Assembly: GCF_017813245.1 (NCBI RefSeq)
Contig: NZ_JAGIQL010000002.1
Location: 1 to 64,000, forward strand
DNA from: Streptomyces montanisoli
GTDB lineage: Bacteria; Actinomycetota; Actinomycetes; Streptomycetales; Streptomycetaceae
Direction: 5' to 3'
DNA length: 64,000 nt
The stretch's first letter is position 1. Every line of letters starts with the position of its first letter. Shown in pieces: positions 43,152-51,271 of this stretch. The position numbers and the translations under genes are program-made. Under the pieces are notes generated by a model. That model saw nothing but the letters and a program-made list of their open reading frames with translations. It searched no databases and was not told the DNA's origin.

Positions 43152-43169
43152 TTTTCTGAATTCAGAAAA
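43152..43169 (-). promoter_or_regulatory. Probable CmtR operator
   Basis: TTTTCTGAATTCAGAAAA, an 18-bp perfect palindrome, flanked on both sides by CTGTACA sequences (43142-43148 and 43172-43178). It lies 18 nt upstream of the cmtR GTG and is very AT-rich for this genome. Confidence 0.7.
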
Positions 43170-43194
43170 AGCTGTACATGCCCGGTGGGGTGGT

Positions 43195-44202
43195 TCAGCT
43201 GGGGGACCTGGGAGCGGTGCCGGTCACTTTGCGGGGGGTGTTCAGTCCGAGGTGGGCCACGGCGGGGTCGGTTTCCCACCAGGGGCGCATCATCTCGCTG
43301 GAGGCGTCCTCCCGGGTGTGCGCGGGGGCGTGGCGGTCGAGGGTGGCGTCGATGGCGGCGGCGGCGCGCTGGTCGTGACGCACGGCCCGGCGGAAGACGA
43401 TGGCGAGGTAAGGGATGCCGATGGCGTGGCCCAGGACCCAGTAGGCCCCGCCGCCGGTCTGCTCGTCGAGCGAGAGGGACATGCCCCAGGGGCGGTTGAG
43501 GCCGGCGTAGTAGCCGTGGGCGATGCCGGCGCCCATCGCGTAGATGAGGAGGAGCCCGAGGACGGCGTTGAGGAGGACTTCCGCGAACGCGACGAAGAGG
43601 GAGACCAGCGGTGAGTAGCGGCTGGGGACCGGGTCCAGTTGCAGGCGGCCCCAGTAGTAGAGGAAGCCGACGGCGACCAGCAGTACGGCGGTGGCGATGT
43701 CGACCGTGCGGCTTTGCAGCATGGCGGGCAGCCAGCCGGTGAAGAACACCACCCAGGGCAGTCCCATGAACAGCACGGCGCCGGTGGCCGGGTGGGCCAG
43801 GGCCCGCACCGGACGGCTGTAAAAGGCGCTGCGGGCCCGGGCGGTGTGGCGGGCCGGGAGCAGGGCGGCGGCCAGGGTGAGGGGCCGGGTCAGCGCCGCG
43901 AACAGCGGAACGATCATGAACAGGGTGGTGAGCTGGACGGCCCGTACCCAAAAGAGGGTGTCGGCGTAGACGCCGATGAACGACACGGTGACCAGCGCGG
44001 TAGTGGCGAGTGCGGCCGCGAACGCGGTGCTGCGGCGCAGCGGCCAGGCACGGCCGCGGCGGCGTGCCGTGACCACGGCCATGAGATAGCCGGCCGCGAT
44101 CACCGCGAGGGCCAGCAACACGGCCGGATCGGGGTGCCAGGTGGTGAGCATGCGGGAGACGGTCAGTTCCGGCGGCCCGTGGTAGCCGGTGTCGGGCGTC
44201 AT
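43195..44202 (-). CDS. ctaG: CtaG-family cytochrome c oxidase assembly / copper membrane protein (Caa3_CtaG)
   Basis: 335 residues, seven to eight helices. The family pattern is seen in HPATGAVLFMGLPWVVFFTG, FYSRPVRALAHP, and PLVSLFVAFAEVLLNAVLG with GIAHGYYAGLNRPWG. Members deliver copper to oxidase or act in copper tolerance; several actinobacterial copies are fused to CopD. Conserved His residues in the membrane could hold copper. It is transcribed toward cmtR but is a separate unit. A GC-rich CCCCCCCCGGGGGTGAT sequence ~115 nt upstream might be a degenerate copper box. Confidence 0.82.
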   Translation of the reverse strand: MTPDTGYHGPPELTVSRMLTTWHPDPAVLLALAVIAAGYLMAVVTARRRGRAWPLRRSTAFAAALATTALVTVSFIGVYADTLFWVRAVQLTTLFMIVPLFAALTRPLTLAAALLPARHTARARSAFYSRPVRALAHPATGAVLFMGLPWVVFFTGWLPAMLQSRTVDIATAVLLVAVGFLYYWGRLQLDPVPSRYSPLVSLFVAFAEVLLNAVLGLLLIYAMGAGIAHGYYAGLNRPWGMSLSLDEQTGGGAYWVLGHAIGIPYLAIVFRRAVRHDQRAAAAIDATLDRHAPAHTREDASSEMMRPWWETDPAVAHLGLNTPRKVTGTAPRSPS

Positions 44203-44602
44203 GGAAAGTGCTTCCTGTCGTAAGGAGGAGCGTGTGGCGGATAACGCGGATGTCGGTGCTGGTGGGGTCCTGGGCGGTGGACGGGCCTGCGGATGCCTTC
44301 TGCGTCGTCGTCCCGGCCCCCCCCGGGGGTGATCGGTGATCCGCAGCTGCTTCGGCGTGGTTGAGGGGAGCGAACCATACCTGCGCTCCCCGGGGCAAAG
44401 GCTGCACTGGTGACCATTGCCAACAGCAACATCGCGTGAGCAGGACTCTCGGATTGTGGCATCGGCTCCCGTCAAGAGCAGCCTGAGCATCCGCGCAGGT
44501 GACAGTGGTAACGGTGTCCATTGCAGCCTTTGGCGAAAGCCGCAATGGCGCGGTTGACTTGAGCGCTCAGTCGCACCACGACCACGATTCCAGGGGCTTG
44601 CC
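44203..44602. other. Divergent promoter region between ctaG and CDF exporter 2
   Basis: 400 nt with no gene. It contains the possible degenerate copper box near 44317-44332 and a TGAGCGCTCA palindrome at 44560-44569. Confidence 0.45.
44560..44569 (+). promoter_or_regulatory. Palindrome upstream of CDF exporter 2
   Basis: TGAGCGCTCA within ACTTGAGCGCTCAGT, 34 nt before the ATG. It may be a metal-sensor operator; the regulator is not evident. Confidence 0.4.
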
Positions 44603-45649
44603 ATGGCCGACCACACGCACGACCACGACCACGGTGGCGAAGGTTCTGCCGCCCCGGACGGCGGCGGGCACAGCGGGCACGCGCACGGGGTGGCGGCAGA
44701 TGCCGACCGGCGGTGGCTGACGCTCGCCCTGACCCTGATCGCGGTGTTCATGTGCGCCGAGGTCATCGTCGGCGTCCTGGCCAACTCCCTGGCCCTGGTC
44801 TCGGACGCCGCGCACATGCTCACCGACGTCGCCTCGATCGTGCTGGCGCTGGTCGCGATGCGACTGGCCGCTCGCCCCGCCAAGGGCCGGTACACCTACG
44901 GCCTCAAGCGGGTGGAGATCCTCTCCGCCCAGGCCAACGGCCTGACCCTGCTGCTGCTGTCGGTATGGCTGGCCTACGAATCGATTCGCCGGCTCCTTGC
45001 CCCACCCGAGGTGACCGGCGGCCTCGTACTGATCACCGCCCTGGTCGGCGTGGTGATCAACCTGGCGGCGACCTGGGCGATCTCCAAGGCCAACCGCACC
45101 AGCATGAACGTGGAGGGCGCCTACCAGCACATCCTCACCGACCTGTTCGGCTTCATCGCCACCGCCATCGCCGGCGCCGTCGTCCTGTTCACCGGTTTCG
45201 GACGGGCGGATGCCATCGCGTCCCTGCTGGTGGTGGCCTTGATGCTCAGAGCCGGCTACGGACTGGTCCGCGACTCCGGCCGCGTCTTCCTCGAAGCCGC
45301 CCCCGCCGGCATGGACCCTGACGCACTCGGCGACCGCCTGGCCTCCCAGGACACCGTCGTCGAAGTACACGACCTGCACGTCTGGCAGATCACCTCCGGC
45401 CAAAACGCGCTCTCCGCGCACGTACTGGTCCCCTCCGGCGGCGACTGCCACGCCGTGCGCCGCGCCCTGCAGCACCTCCTGCTGGACGAGTACGGCATCG
45501 GCCACGCCACGCTGCAGGTCGACCACGTTACGCAGGACACCGAGGCCCCGCTCCGTGACATCACCCGCCAGCCGCAGGAGACGGACCCCGATGCGCACTG
45601 CGACGACGCGCACGGCCCCGTCCACCGCCCCGGCCCGCACGAGCACTGA
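44603..45649 (+). CDS. Cation diffusion facilitator zinc/cadmium exporter (CzcD/ZitB-like)
   Basis: 348 residues. A His-rich start (DHTHDHDHGGEGS) precedes six helices. The transport site is in ALVSDAAHMLTDVASIVLAL (HxxxD) and HILTDLFGFIATAIAG (the second HxxxD). The cytoplasmic domain has DTVVEVHDLHVWQITSGQNA. The tail ends HCDDAHGPVHRPGPHEH. This full layout suits Zn(II)/Cd(II)/Co(II) export in exchange for protons. A near copy of the tail recurs at 47.5 kb. No sensor gene is directly attached. Confidence 0.93.
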   Translation: MADHTHDHDHGGEGSAAPDGGGHSGHAHGVAADADRRWLTLALTLIAVFMCAEVIVGVLANSLALVSDAAHMLTDVASIVLALVAMRLAARPAKGRYTYGLKRVEILSAQANGLTLLLLSVWLAYESIRRLLAPPEVTGGLVLITALVGVVINLAATWAISKANRTSMNVEGAYQHILTDLFGFIATAIAGAVVLFTGFGRADAIASLLVVALMLRAGYGLVRDSGRVFLEAAPAGMDPDALGDRLASQDTVVEVHDLHVWQITSGQNALSAHVLVPSGGDCHAVRRALQHLLLDEYGIGHATLQVDHVTQDTEAPLRDITRQPQETDPDAHCDDAHGPVHRPGPHEH

Positions 45650-45702
45650 CCCGCACGCGCCGCCCGCCGACGAGCCGCACCCACCACACGAAGGAAACCG
45701 GA

Positions 45703-46434
45703 ATGGACATCCGCGCTCTCGCGGTGGATTTCAGCGGAACCCTCGCACCGGCAGGGCCCAACCCCGACGGCGCCCACACCGCCACCGTCCTGACAGACCT
45801 GCCTCACACCCGCATACCCGCCGGCTTCCCAGCCGTGTTCGACACCGTCCGCCGCCACACACGCAACACCGACCGGACCGTGAACAGGCACACCCCGTTC
45901 GCCGCCACACTCCGCCACGCCGCCACCCTCTGCGGGGCAGTCATACCCGATCCGGTGGACGCGGCCGCATCCGTCCTCGCCGCCCTGCCCACCCCTCCCA
46001 TCGAGCCGCAGACAGCCCGCGCCATCCGGCAGATACACGCCACCGGCCTGCTATGCGTACTGGCCTGCAACACCGAACACAGCGAGACCGCACGCCGCAG
46101 CGCCCTACGGGCCGCGGCCATCGAGGACTGCTTCGACGCCCTCGTCCTGTCCAGCACGCTCGGACTGCGCAAGCCCCACCCCCACTTCTACCAAGCGGTG
46201 AGCGCCGCCTGCGGCGTCCCCGCGCACGAGATCCTCTTCGCCGGCGACAACCCGACCAAGGACGTCACCGGCCCCCGCACCGCCGGCATGCACGCCGTCC
46301 TGATCTCCCCCGCCCACCGGCCCGACAGCCTCGCCCCCGCCGGCGACAACCTTGCCCACATCACCGACCTGCCCACCTACCTGAACGTCATCACCTCTCA
46401 CCACTCCACGGAGACCAGCGCAGAGCTTCGCTGA
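45703..46434 (+). CDS. HAD-superfamily hydrolase
   Basis: 243 residues. HAD motif I is DFSGTL (Asp9, with Ser at the usual second Asp position), motif II is VLACN, motif III is the Lys in LRKPHPHFYQ, and motif IV is FAGDNPTKDVTG. The Ser in place of the second Asp suggests it is not a classical phosphatase or that its activity is modified. It follows the CDF gene by 53 nt with GGAAACC upstream, so it may be co-transcribed. The substrate is unknown. Confidence 0.8.
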   Translation: MDIRALAVDFSGTLAPAGPNPDGAHTATVLTDLPHTRIPAGFPAVFDTVRRHTRNTDRTVNRHTPFAATLRHAATLCGAVIPDPVDAAASVLAALPTPPIEPQTARAIRQIHATGLLCVLACNTEHSETARRSALRAAAIEDCFDALVLSSTLGLRKPHPHFYQAVSAACGVPAHEILFAGDNPTKDVTGPRTAGMHAVLISPAHRPDSLAPAGDNLAHITDLPTYLNVITSHHSTETSAELR

Positions 46435-46807
46435 CATGCCCCAACCCCTCCCCGACGCCATCAGCGCCCCGTTCGGAAACCTGACGTGTGCTGTGGTCGA
46501 AGTGAGCAGCGCCCATCACGACGAGCGATGGCCAGCATAGGTACGTGTAGCGGATGGGGCCGGGCACCGTGGTCACCGCCGTGGTGAAGGTTCAAAAACA
46601 CCTACTCACACAGCAGTCAGCCGACGCCTGGAAGGAAAGGCATCGGATCAGAGGCCTCGCACGACGCGACGACACGAGTGGTCGAGTCGCCATTGCTACT
46701 AATTTACTTAGCGAGTTAACGTAAGATCAGGCCGCTGCCCGAAGCTGTCGCTGGGCGACCCGTCCGGCTTGCCCGAGCGGCGTCCCGATCCTCAGGAGGA
46801 TCTTCCA
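46435..46807. other. Promoter region of the CxxC membrane gene
   Basis: About 370 nt. Contains the operator at 46697-46713; otherwise nothing recognised. Confidence 0.5.
46697..46713 (+). promoter_or_regulatory. CTAW-N5-TTMG operator, site 8 (CxxC membrane gene)
   Basis: TACTAATTTACTTAGCG, a perfect CTAA-N5-TTAG dyad and identical over 17 bases to the lgt operator. It lies ~95 nt upstream of the TTG start. Confidence 0.75.
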
Positions 46808-47269
46808 TTGCGTACCTGGCCAGCCCGCAGGTGGGCCGCGGCGGCAGCGATCACGGTGATTGTGGCGTTCATCATCGGCGTCCCGACAGGCGTGGTGCCG
46901 ACCCCCTTCTACACGCGGATGACTCCGGTGCTGTGGTGAAACTACCCCGTCTGGCTGGTGAGCTCCGCACTCGAGGGGCTCCTCGTGGCCACATATGTGC
47001 GCGTGGACGGCCGACCCCCCGAAGCCTCCGATGGGGCGGCGCGCGAGCGTCCCCGCACCAAGAGAGCCCTCGGCGCCGGCCTGTTGTCCGCCTTCGCAGT
47101 CGGCTGCCCGATCTGCAACAAGCTGGTCGTGCTGGCCATCGGCGTCAGCGGAGCCCTGTCCTACTTCGCGCCGGTGCAGCCGGTATTGGCCGTGGCCTCC
47201 GTCGCGCTGCTGGTGCACACGCTGGCCCGGCGGCTACGCGCCGCCAAGGTCTGCCACGTATGCTCGTGA
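46808..47269 (+). pseudogene. CxxC membrane protein gene with an in-frame TGA
   Basis: TTG 46808, preceded by AGGAGG, opens a frame with a membrane helix (AAAAITVIVAFIIGVPTGVV) and FYTRMTPVLW, then TGA at 46937-46939, then NYPVWLVSSALEGLLVATYV in the same frame. I remember relatives reading VLWWNYPVW, so the stop replaces a Trp (TGG to TGA). The rest is intact: FAVGCPICNKLVVLAIGVSG, more helices, and KVCHVCS at the end. The two CxxC motifs suggest thiol-disulfide or metal chemistry. Its operator is that of lgt. GTG 46958 could still give a 103-residue C-terminal product. Confidence 0.65.
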
Positions 47270-47526
47270 GGTCCAGGGTCGGCGCGCACCCCCCCGGTCC
47301 CGTCCCGTCACACCCCGGACCTGGTCAGCCGCCGGCACCGGCGGGCCCGCCCCTGTCCGGTAGGTCTGTGGATCCTGTGGTGGAGCATGCTCGGGGTGGT
47401 TTCCGCTCGACGGCGCGGCCGGCGCCACTGCCTGCGGACAGCCGTGCCGCGTCGGCATCGGCGCGTCCGCCCCCTTCCGCTGGCGATCCTGACCTGATGA
47501 TCAGCGCCGCGACCGAAGGCGACCGG

Positions 47527-47586
47527 AACCCGCACTGCGACGACGTCCACGGCCCCGTCCACCGGCCCGGCCCCCACGAGCACTGA
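47527..47586 (+). pseudogene. Remnant of a CDF exporter C-terminus
   Basis: RNPHCDDVHGPVHRPGPHEH plus stop, almost the same as the last residues of the CDF exporter at 44.6-45.6 kb (HCDDAHGPVHRPGPHEH). The rest of a CDF gene is not present upstream. It suggests an old duplication or recombination around the HAD and CxxC genes. Confidence 0.6.
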
Positions 47587-47743
47587 CTTTACCTGCCGAT
47601 CGCCGTACCGGGAGGATGTGACGGCGGGGCACCTGCCTGCTCGCATGCCGCCTCGCCTGCTGGACGGGCGAGGTCCTCCCCGCCCGGCGAGACCGGCCAA
47701 CGGGAGGGGTGACGACGGCGACTGATGACGAGGCGGCCGCCGG

Positions 47744-48823
47744 TCAGGCTCCGTGGTGGGCGAGGCCCCGGTGCGGGTCGTTGCCGTACGGAAGGTGGTC
47801 GGTGTGGACAGTGCCGGCCGTCAGGCGCGGCACAGCGTGGATGAGGGCGTGCTCTGCGGCGACGGCCAGATCGTGGGACTGGACGACGGTCAGGTGCGGG
47901 TCGACGACGATGTCGGCCTCGGCGCGCAGCGCGTGGCCGATCCACCGCATCCGGACCTGCCCGATGTCGAGCACACCGTCCACGCCTAGCAGCGCCTGCT
48001 CGGCGGCGTCGACGAGGGCGGGGTCGACGGAGTCCATCAGGCGGCGGTAGACCTCGCGGGCAGCGTCCTTGAGGACCAGGAGAATGGCGAGGGTGATGAG
48101 CAGACCGACGACCGGGTCGGCCCAGCGCCAGCCGATGGCGACGCCGCCGGCGCCCAGAAGAACGGCCAGAGAGGTGAAACCGTCGGTGCGGGCGTGCAGG
48201 CCGTCGGCGACAAGCGCGGCGGAGCCGATCTTGCGTCCGGTGCGGATGCGGTAGCGGGCCACCCACTCGTTGCCGATGAATCCGACCACCGCGGCGACGG
48301 CCACCGCCCACAGGTGGGTGACGTCGCGCGGGTTGAGGAGCCGGTCGACGGCCTCGTAGGCCGCGAGAGCGGACGAGGCGGCGATGGTCAGCACGATGGC
48401 GATGCCGGCCAGGTCCTCGGCGCGGCCGTAGCCGTAGGTGTAGCGCCGATTGGCGGCCCGACGGCCGAGGACGAACGCGATGCCGAGCGGGACGGCGGTC
48501 ATGGCGTCGGCGGCGTTGTGGATGGTGTCGCCGAGCAGGGCCACCGACCCGGACAACACCACGATGCCGGCCTGGATGACCGTGGTCAGGCCGAGGATGC
48601 CCAGGGAGAGCCATAGGGTGCTCATGCCCTCACGCGAGGTCTCCAGCGCGGAGTCGATCTTGTCCATGGTCTCGTGGCTGTGCGGAGTGACCAAGTGCTT
48701 CAGCTGGTGGCGCACCCGTGCCCACCGGCCGTCGCGGTGGTCGTGTCCACGCTCGCCGCGGTCGTGGGGGTGGTGGTCGTGGTCGTGGCCGTGCGGCCCG
48801 TGGCTGTCGCTCTGCTCGCTCAC
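47744..48823 (-). CDS. Cation diffusion facilitator exporter (FieF/MntP-type long N-terminus)
   Basis: 359 residues from GTG 48823 (AAAGGT 11 bases before); GTG 48835 is an alternative. His/Asp-rich start (GPHGHDHDHHPHDRGERGHDH), six helices with ALLGDTIHNAADAMTAVPLG and ALVADGLHARTDGFTSLAVL (the two HxxxD-type sites), and a cytoplasmic domain with MRWIGHALRAEADIVVDP. It should export Zn, Cd, Co or Fe. The divergent ArsR regulator starts 77 nt away and its dyad probably controls both. Confidence 0.92.
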   Translation of the reverse strand: MSEQSDSHGPHGHDHDHHPHDRGERGHDHRDGRWARVRHQLKHLVTPHSHETMDKIDSALETSREGMSTLWLSLGILGLTTVIQAGIVVLSGSVALLGDTIHNAADAMTAVPLGIAFVLGRRAANRRYTYGYGRAEDLAGIAIVLTIAASSALAAYEAVDRLLNPRDVTHLWAVAVAAVVGFIGNEWVARYRIRTGRKIGSAALVADGLHARTDGFTSLAVLLGAGGVAIGWRWADPVVGLLITLAILLVLKDAAREVYRRLMDSVDPALVDAAEQALLGVDGVLDIGQVRMRWIGHALRAEADIVVDPHLTVVQSHDLAVAAEHALIHAVPRLTAGTVHTDHLPYGNDPHRGLAHHGA

Positions 48824-48893
48824 GGCTGGTCGCACCTTTCGGCTCGGGGCGGCTGGGGTGGACTGGACTTCGCCCCGCCTCTCAACCCATTAT

Positions 48894-48917
48894 GTGCATA
48901 TGGACGCACGCATGCAC
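48894..48917. promoter_or_regulatory. Dyad overlapping the arsR start
   Basis: GTGCAT at 48894-48899 and ATGCAC at 48912-48917 form a 6-12-6 inverted repeat that spans the ATG of the ArsR gene. It could let the ArsR protein shut off its own leaderless or near-leaderless mRNA. Confidence 0.5.
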
Positions 48918-49256
48918 CTATCAGATGCGCACGCTTCGCAACTGCGGCATGACGGCGAGCGTATGGCCGTGGCCGTGGAGACGCTGGGGCTCCTGGCCGA
49001 CAGGACCCGCCTGACACTGCTGCGCCGCCTGGGAGAGGGCGAGGCCGACGTGACGACCCTGACCGGGGCGTGCGGCGCCAGCCGCACCTCGGTCAGCCAG
49101 CACCTGGCGCGGCTGCGCCTGGCCGGCCTGGTGACCACCCACAAGGACGGGCGCCGGGTGATCTACCAACTGCGCCACGGGCACCTGCGCCGCCTGGTCG
49201 ACGAGGCGCTGAACGTCGCCGACCACCAGCTCCGGCATCTGCCGCCCCACGACTGA
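48900..49256 (+). CDS. ArsR-family metal sensor repressor
   Basis: 118 residues. Winged HTH (LLADRTRLTLLRRLGEGEAD, then CGASRTSVSQHLARLRLAGL) and a C-terminal helix with HGHLRRLVDEALNVADHQLR then HLPPHD, an Asp/His pattern like the alpha-5 zinc/nickel sites of KmtR/NmtR/CzrA-type sensors. One Cys (ACGAS) lies in the recognition region. ATG 48900 was chosen as the first in-frame start; a second ATG is four codons later. Divergent from the CDF exporter, which it probably represses until Zn, Co or Ni is in excess. Confidence 0.88.
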   Translation: MDARMHLSDAHASQLRHDGERMAVAVETLGLLADRTRLTLLRRLGEGEADVTTLTGACGASRTSVSQHLARLRLAGLVTTHKDGRRVIYQLRHGHLRRLVDEALNVADHQLRHLPPHD

Positions 49257-49472
49257 CAGTGCTTCGCGCTTCGCCTGGGCGATGTGGCGGGCCTCGGCAC
49301 CCAGCCGGTTCGGTCCGCGCGTCGAACAACACATCAACTCAGGAATCCGCGTGTGGAGCGCTACGACCACGGCGTGGCGACGGTCACGCGGGGCAACGAC
49401 CGTCCGACCCGCGCGGCGATCCGGGACCCACCGATCCGTCGGCCGGCAGTAGCGCATCAGGCAGGGGTGTCC

Positions 49473-49679
49473 TCACCACCGGAGGACCTCGCGGGCCAGC
49501 TCCGCCAGCGCCCTGCGGTCCTCTTCCAGGGCTTGCTCTCCGGCGTCCGTGGCCCGGTACACCCGGCGGGCACGGCCGTCGACCACCCGCTGCTCGGAGA
49601 CGAGCAGCCCGTCGGCTTCCAACCGGCGCAGCTTCGGATACAAGCGCCCGGACTGATACGCGACCACCGAACCTTTCAA
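49473..49679 (-). pseudogene. Truncated PadR-family regulator
   Basis: SGRLYPKLRRLEADGLLVSE, then QRVVDGRARRVYRATDAGEQ, match the wing of PadR proteins, but the recognition-helix half before it (LHGYxI...) is missing. It looks like a C-terminal fragment of a PadR gene. No partner is present. Confidence 0.6.
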
Positions 49680-49749
49680 GTCAGCAGGCCACGTGCCTCG
49701 CTACGGCAGCGTGACTCCCCCACGGCCAGTCACCGCACTGACCTGACTT

Positions 49750-49900
49750 CACCACTGGGAATCTCGTCCATCGGCGTACTCCTCTACTACTACGCCGTCG
49801 CCAACGCCGCCGCGTTCACCCAGCCGGCCACCGATCGCCGCTGGCCCGCGGACTCAACCGTCGCCGGCTGCCCGATCCTCGTCGCCACCCGCCCTGGCAG
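49750..49900 (+). pseudogene. Remnant of an amino acid permease C-terminus
   Basis: GISSIGVLLYYYAVANAAAF, then TQPATDRRWP, resembles the last-helix region of APC-family amino acid permeases (LLYYAIANASALT...ERRWP). Nothing of the rest of the permease is nearby, so it is a scrap. Confidence 0.5.
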
Positions 49901-50076
49901 TCCGTGGTGTCACTGAGCTGCAGCGCAGGCCCGGCGCGGCGCGGCTGACGAAGATGCCGTCCTCCACCGCCGCGTCCTGTCACCGCGTCTACCGGGCAGT
50001 CACTACCGGCGGCGGGGCACTCCGCGCACGCTCACGCGCCCCGTTGGGCGCGGCGACGGCCGACAGGTCCCCCCCG

Positions 50077-50640
50077 TCAGGTGCGACCGGACCTCCGGCC
50101 CAGCACCAGCGTCAGGACGAGCACGACCCCGGCGGACACCAGCGTGACAGGCAGCAGCAGCCAGGCGGACGGTGCGGCGCCGGGAGGACCAGTGCGCAAC
50201 AGGTCGGCATGCGCCTGCTGATTGGCCTCCAGCGCCAAGAGGAGGCAGACGCCGGTAACGACCGCGGCGCGGCGGTGGATGACCCGGAGGTTCAGCCATC
50301 GGCCCCGGAGACGACCGGCAACCTCACGAAACACTGCCACCAGGGCCGCGACGACGAGGACGAGGCTGAAAGGGTTGTAGCGCCACGCCTCGTCGAAGTG
50401 CCCGAGCATCGCCGCGTGCACACCGCGCGTGGCACCGCACGTCGGTGCCATCACACCCGCGTAGTGCAGCGGGCTGTGCAGATCGACAGGCGGCAGTCCG
50501 AAGATCGCCAGCACCGCGCCCGCCACAAGGCCGGCCGCCGCAAGCGGCCCCGCCCAACGGTGCCGGTCACGGTCCTGCCAGTCCACCCGCAACGGCAGCC
50601 ATCGCCATCCGGGCATCTCCCGGCCGGCCGCATCGCGCAT
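50077..50640 (-). CDS. DUF2752 membrane protein
   Basis: 187 residues, four helices. The DUF2752 signature is APTCGATRGVHAAMLGHFDE, then AWRYNPFSLVL (Cys, GxTR and the WxxNP motif). Function unknown; in actinomycetes such genes are often next to envelope or TM2-type proteins. Here it faces away from the SHOCT gene, and the TACTACG operator lies ~215 nt from its start. Confidence 0.75.
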   Translation of the reverse strand: MRDAAGREMPGWRWLPLRVDWQDRDRHRWAGPLAAAGLVAGAVLAIFGLPPVDLHSPLHYAGVMAPTCGATRGVHAAMLGHFDEAWRYNPFSLVLVVAALVAVFREVAGRLRGRWLNLRVIHRRAAVVTGVCLLLALEANQQAHADLLRTGPPGAAPSAWLLLPVTLVSAGVVLVLTLVLGRRSGRT

Positions 50641-50856
50641 GTCCCACCGTTCTCATTGTCCGTGTCGATATGTCCTTGCCCGCGCGGAATCTTGCGCTTG
50701 CCGGTGGGCACTGCCCCCGCTGGGTCCGGTGACTCATTGTGCGTCACCCTGCGCCGGACCGCATACGGCGACTCGTGGAGCGTCTGCGCCCGGACGCTCG
50801 GCGGTGAGTGACGCCCGCTCCACCCACCTTCTTGTCCGTCTTGGTGGGAAGTGATT

Positions 50857-50874
50857 TACTACGTAACCGTAGTA
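50857..50874. promoter_or_regulatory. TACTACG palindrome, operator family 2
   Basis: TACTACGTAACCGTAGTA, arms of seven bases with a 4-nt spacer. It lies 86 nt upstream of the SHOCT gene that opens the run SHOCT, methyltransferase, BlaI copy 2, M56 copy 2. BlaI/MecI operators have the same kind of palindrome, so BlaI copy 2 is the likely ligand. Confidence 0.7.
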
Positions 50875-50959
50875 GATAGACTTACGCGCAGCTCGGTTCA
50901 TCTCGACGCGGGCTGGGCACCGGGTTCAGAACGTGCGGGAGGTGCAGGAGGTGCAGACC

Positions 50960-51190
50960 ATGTGCGATGCATCAGGTCCTCTGGCCGCGTGGCTTGTTCT
51001 CGCGGCAGTGCTCGTCATGGCCGCCGTGGTGGCGACCCGTCGGCATCGAACGCGGCCCGCCGCAGCCACCGGCTCGAAGACGCCCCCCTTCGCCCTGGAT
51101 GGGGCTCAGCAGGAGCTGCGAAAGCGGTATGCGGCCGGCGAGATCGAGCGGGAGGAGTTCCTCCAACGCAAGGTCGACCTGGAGTACTGA
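50960..51190 (+). CDS. SHOCT-domain small membrane protein
   Basis: 76 residues from MCDASGPLAA, preceded by GGAGG. One helix (~8-26, AAWLVLAAVLVMAAVVATRR) followed by a linker and a SHOCT motif (ELRKRYAAGEIEREEFLQRK, ~49-68). SHOCT domains are short oligomerisation helices at the ends of membrane proteins. It is the first gene after the TACTACG palindrome and may be the main target of BlaI copy 2. Confidence 0.75.
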   Translation: MCDASGPLAAWLVLAAVLVMAAVVATRRHRTRPAAATGSKTPPFALDGAQQELRKRYAAGEIEREEFLQRKVDLEY

Positions 51191-51271
51191 GACTTCCGCC
51201 CGGCAGAAGCGCCCACCTCCGGCCGCTGATGTCACCACACCCTTGACCCACCGGCCAGTACAGGATCCATC

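Noticed and set aside
46937-46939. Selenocysteine codon (TGA) in the CxxC membrane gene
   Set aside because: The expected residue there is Trp, not Cys, and no stem-loop typical of a selenocysteine element follows. A nonsense change is simpler.
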